Origin: Taenia hydatigena
Lineage: Eukaryota > Platyhelminthes > Cestoda > Cyclophyllidea > Taeniidae
Reading direction: 5' to 3'
DNA: 64,000 bases
NCBI GenBank assembly: GCA_036345935.2
Contig: JADWOT020000003.1
Coordinates: 22,648,509 to 22,712,508 of the forward strand
Made by a program: the position numbers and the translations under genes. Below the pieces are notes generated by a model that was not told the origin of the DNA, did no database searches, and was given only the letters and a program-made list of their open reading frames with translations. Shown here one piece after another: positions 60,701 to 64,000 of this stretch. Numbering within the stretch: the stretch's first letter is position 1; each line of letters starts with the position of its first letter.

Positions 60701-63185
60701 AGGACATGGTAAAAATGGATTGTCTGGCGTGTTAGTCCATGTGTGCGCTCTGTTTACTTCAAAGGTCCGTAATTCTAAGCGAACTCTATCCGACTTCAGT
60801 GTAAACATTAATGGCACAAGTTGTGTCATCGGTATCAAGCTTTGCACATGCATTTCAAAACCACAAATAATGATAGGAGAACGTTGGTCATTTTATCCCC
60901 AAAACCGATCGGATTGGCTTATATTTGTCTCTTAATAATAAGTCTCTTTCAAATCGGAACGCTCTGCTTTTATTTTTCATTTAATAGTTGAAAGTTGTGA
61001 ACGGTTAAGGTGCATTCAATTATTCATTATTTAGCCATGGGATTAATAATTGTGTTGCTATCCTTCATCCTTATTGGTTATTTAAAGGTCACGCTGTTTC
61101 TAGGACTTTGCATCCATGAGAACCTTATCAGTAGTTTTCGCACACATAAAGACACCATTGACTGATACAATTTAACTGGGGTTTTCTTTCTATAAACAGG
61201 TTTGTTAAAAACATGTAGAAGGGCTAGGACTAGGTCTCAGCAGTGCTGATTCGTGTCGGCACGAAATAGAGGTACCTAAGACCCACATTCTGTTTTGCTA
61301 CCCACTCCTCTGCTGTGATTACTGCCATTTTTTCGCACTGTTTTTTATTTTGCACCTGAATAATCTCTCAATCTGGTGTAGCATATGAGTACGAAAGTAA
61401 ATATTTTACGAGTAAGAAGGTATGGGAATCTGCTACGATACACAATGAAATGGACGTAGGTATCGAGAATAAAAACAGTAATAAAAAGCCGTAATTAAAA
61501 TTAACTGGAAGTATTACGGTGGAAAAGATTTTGTATTAGATACCGCGATTGTGATCCCTTCATTTATTGCTGTCTAAGCGTTCGACTAATAATTTTAGAG
61601 CGCTATAGACAAGGACAAAGTAGATGATAGCCTCCTTGATCTCTGCGGGGTCGACGTGGTTGCAGACGTGATGAAACAGTACCTGCGGGAGCTTCCTGAA
61701 CCCCTCCTAAGCAGCGCATTTATAGAAAATTGGCCGGGCAAAGAGTAGGTCACTAAAGGATTTTGTCTCTTTTAGACCTGTCTACTTTAATGCGCAAAAC
61801 TACTAACTTAGTTTCTTGGGACTCACACTTTAAGTGTTTTGAACACCGATATGGCCCAACAAATCCAGCGCACTGTTTATTCCTACATGCCATGTTTTGG
61901 CTAGGTGGACGCAGTCGTGCCAGTAAGGAGGGATTTGTCGTACACTTTTATCCACCAAAAGTAGTGCACGAATTTACGTGAATTTATCAAATGTGTAATT
62001 AAAAATCAGGTACTTCTTTAAAATAATTTAATCAACACCTGAAATGGGGTTGCTAATATTGGCGAGCCTCATGTCAAGTTGGCAATGCAAGGGTATAAGG
62101 ATGATAAGACATGGAGATGAGCAGTCTTTGCCAATCGTTGGATGTTAAAATGCCTGTGCGATTCGAGATCGTTCTCTATTCACTCCCATCTTACTCAGTC
62201 TCAAATAAATTGGGGTTTTAGCGCATAGCGCATTGAAACACGCAGTCTATTTAAAACCTAGTGTTTCTATTGCGAAAAAAATATGCGGTCACTTCTGCAC
62301 TTATTTTACAGAATCTTCCCAATTCTAGTGCATCACAAGACGACTTATTCTTGTGAACGATTGATGGGAGCCATTGTGGAACCACTAAAACACTCAAGAT
62401 GCTCTGGTTGGATGTCTGACTACCTATTGTATAGTAAACTCAGCACACATCCACTCACCTTGCCATCAGCCAAAGCAACCACTGATGTCATGGCACGACA
62501 TAACATTATACGAAATGAAATCGAAGGGAAGCTGACACCCTTCTTGATTGCATCGCCATACGCCGATGGAATGGCGTAATGATAGACAGTTGCGATTGTG
62601 TGGTCATGCAGCTGTGTGTGAAGTGACAGTTGGTTGGGTTGGCAGAGCAGAAGTAGATGCTTGTGACGATGTGGAGAAAGACATTTGGTGGTGTGAGCAC
62701 GAGGTGGTGTAGTGTGAGTCACAGAATGTTTGTGGATGTGAGTGTTTGCATAGAACAGAAAGCACTACGAGAGGATTCATGTTGCAAAAATACACAGAAG
62801 AATCGTACAATCTATTGCTTGCGCGCATGTTGGCCTTTAAATTTGACGACCAAGTGCAGGTTCACCCTCCTTGCTTTGTGTGGCCTAGTACGGACAATTA
62901 ATTCCATGGACCGAATTGATATATGCAGCTATTTAGCAGACGCCTCATTGCAGATGTGCAGAAGTTAAACCAAATGGCTGGCGTACTCCTCTGGGATCAT
63001 CGGCTTGAATGATGTTTCATTTTAAATTGTTTTAATAAATTGAGTGCTATTTCTTAGAAAGATCTTTACGGGATTCGCCATAAAAGTTCATTTTGAGTTT
63101 CCTACCTTTTATCTTTTATGAGCTGTGCTTTTCTGTGGTTTCATTTCAGTGAACCCCTCAAATTAGACTCCTGGGCGACAAAGAG
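54769..63185 (+). CDS. BAR-RhoGAP protein, RICH/SH3BP1-like, both ends incomplete
   Basis: RhoGAPs speed GTP hydrolysis by Rho, Rac or Cdc42; the BAR module binds curved membrane. Exons in phase: 54769-54883, 54950-54984, 55032-55308, 56324-56474, 57850-57983, 59883-59930, 61599-61744 and, less certainly, 63150-63185. The first part is helical and charged (EELVNAQRKFLEESVRQL, KSWEEECSQVLKTKLDLQKA, LSHYLQSEVNYQAKIKMFLE), like the BAR domain just before the GAP domain in ARHGAP17/44 and SH3BP1. The GAP domain starts at YFGSSLQDHL and includes GIFRIAG with the arginine finger and MKQYLRELPEPLL. The later GAP helices (the KLPxxN region) must lie beyond the window. The first exon enters at phase 2, so the start codon is upstream and unseen. 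RICH-type is my best guess for the subfamily; the GAP assignment is firm. Confidence 0.88.
55309..56323 (+). other. RhoGAP intron, 1.0 kb
   Basis: Phase-0 intron, donor GTGCGT, acceptor CTGTTGTAG. No other feature seen. Confidence 0.7.
56475..57849 (+). other. RhoGAP intron holding a dynein pseudogene piece
   Basis: Phase-1 intron, donor GTGGGT, acceptor TTTTTACCTAG. It contains the antisense duplicated dynein segment; the remainder shows nothing recognisable. Confidence 0.75.
56511..56738 (-). pseudogene. Partial duplicate of dynein intermediate chain exons 1-2
   Basis: This matches 49014-49280 at high identity in the same orientation. It holds the whole SLSKVYQCS exon, the complete 31-bp intron and part of exon 1, so it was copied at the DNA level and is not a processed retrocopy. 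The exon-1 part lacks an internal block of about 30 bp, and a small deletion at the SDTMES site shifts the frame. The match ends just past the 3' boundary of exon 2. It lies 36 bp downstream of a RhoGAP exon and antisense to that gene. Confidence 0.9.
57984..59882 (+). other. RhoGAP intron with left inverted-repeat arm
   Basis: Phase-0 intron, donor GTGAGT, acceptor CCTCTCTTTTAG. Near 58090-58370 there are scattered CCATCCATCC-like motifs, the complement of the GGATG repeat in the dynein introns. The left arm of the inverted repeat lies at 58710-59109. Confidence 0.7.
58710..59109 (+). repeat. Inverted repeat, left arm
   Basis: From about 58765 to 59109 this is the reverse complement of 62435-62780 with roughly seven differences in 345 bp. 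Further left the match is weaker but continues through AAATTTAAAGGCCA. Both arms keep an open frame containing KKGVSFPSISFRIMLCRAM and end in GGCAAG-GTGAGT, which looks like an exon with its donor. I do not recognise the protein, so it may be an exon copied from elsewhere or part of a mobile element. Confidence 0.9.
59931..61598 (+). other. RhoGAP intron, 1.7 kb
   Basis: Phase-0 intron between GIFRIAGQVTYIILLR and SAIDKDKVDD, donor GTGAGT, acceptor AATTTTAG. No other feature recognised. Confidence 0.7.
61745..63149 (+). other. RhoGAP intron with right inverted-repeat arm
   Basis: Donor GTAGGT, phase 2, after WPGKE. Acceptor TTTCATTTCAG before 63150 is plausible. Holds the right arm of the inverted repeat. 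Confidence 0.6.
62435..62870 (-). repeat. Inverted repeat, right arm
   Basis: Mirror copy of 58710-59109, about 3.3 kb away. It carries a short extra segment near 62780-62830 (with GCGCGCAAGCAATAG on the minus strand) absent from the left arm. The outer part beyond 62843 matches less well (VNLHLVVKFKGQ against VALRLVAKFKGQ on translation), so the outer part is more diverged than the core. Confidence 0.9.
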
Positions 63186-64000
63186 GTTGGTTATTTTACG
63201 GTGGACATTTAAACTCCGTGTGGGAGGATAGATTGACGGATATATTGGTGAACCCACAGATGTATCTACCATTGCTGGTAGGAAGAAGACGATGGCCAAT
63301 AGTTTCTTACAAACGTATAGAGAGACTTTTGGACTAATCGATGTCTGCATAGAAGAAATCTGTGAATATGCTGGTGAATAAGGAAGTGAATAGACGGCGA
63401 CACCAGATACGATGACCTTGGTGGCAAATGAGGAAAAAGATGTCAGTTGAGGCTTGTCAGATCAAGCCGGGTTGATGGAACTACAACAAATTTGTGGATG
63501 GTTTAAATTGTAGCTAGCAGATGGATGTGTAATTAGATGTTTATTGTGGCAGACTTCCTCAAATTCTCGTGACAATTTTTATTCATAGTAGAAGTGCATG
63601 TCCCGTGAAGGGTTGAATGTGGGTACGAAATAATGAAAATCAGTTAAATGGATTTTGTACTTATGCGTAAATCAGAAATGAACGAATCCAGGTTAAAGTA
63701 TGAGTCCGAGGTGGATGGGCTGAAGTGTTACTCGTTGGCTACAGAGTCCAAACACATCACACAGAGTGATTTGATCCCAACATTTCTTGGCTTTGTTTAG
63801 TTTACTTTTCAAGCTGAATCCATGCATTCTTAATCATCTTAGGCAAAAACTAATTGCTTGAATAAGGTTATAATAGGTTTGTATTCATTTGTAGTGCTCC
63901 TGAGATAATACTTAGGATTCGCTAGTTGTTTTCACACCTTGAATTCCACTCTTGGATTTTGATGTTTCCAAAATCTTTGCGTAAATGGCTCAAGGGGAAG
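63186..64000. other. Probable RhoGAP intron with GATG-rich sequence
   Basis: GATGGATG-like degenerate repeat is frequent from about 63220 to 63720. I do not see the next RhoGAP exon before the right edge. Confidence 0.5.

Overview
This window is animal nuclear DNA, most likely from a parasitic flatworm and probably a tapeworm. That is an inference from intron structure (a few introns of 31 to 60 bp among kilobase-sized ones), AT-rich non-coding DNA and moderately diverged metazoan proteins; no marker here fixes the species. There are no operons, CRISPR arrays or prokaryotic signals. Nearly every long open frame outside the exons described below looks like chance.

Layout. (1) 1763-23919, plus strand: a CDC14 dual-specificity phosphatase in nine exons whose splice phases all agree. 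Its N-terminal domain is missing (upstream of the window or unrecognised), and it has a very long low-complexity tail. A solo LTR with a perfect 5-bp target duplication lies in one intron. (2) 23920-30884: about 7 kb with no recognisable gene, between convergent genes. (3) 30885-40151, minus strand: a diverged NAD-dependent glycerol-3-phosphate dehydrogenase-like protein in eight exons, including a 36-bp intron and a probable GC-AG intron. Several active-site residues are changed. (4) 40862-41063, minus strand: an orphan exon-like open frame. (5) 41240-49435, minus strand: a complete cytoplasmic dynein intermediate chain in ten exons, 665 residues, with a 31-bp first intron. (6) 49436-49804: a compact divergent promoter region. 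(7) 49805-51451, plus strand: the tail, coiled coil and first motor strand of a kinesin-14; the rest of the motor domain is not found. (8) 51855-53904: a nest of LTR-type elements, including a short element with PBS and PPT and two nested insertions of a second repeat of about 200 bp. (9) 54769 to the right edge, plus strand: a BAR-RhoGAP protein (RICH/SH3BP1-like), open at both ends. Its introns hold an antisense duplicated piece of the dynein gene and a long, about 98% identical inverted repeat flanking the catalytic exons.

The genes do not form a pathway. Dynein, the kinesin-14 fragment, CDC14 and the RhoGAP all concern the cytoskeleton or cell division, but the neighbourhood itself is not evidence of joint function. 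I did not find a new multi-gene system. The most interesting items are the diverged dehydrogenase, the kinesin without a motor next to the LTR nest, the dynein exon copied into another gene, the inverted repeat around the RhoGAP core, and the very small introns.
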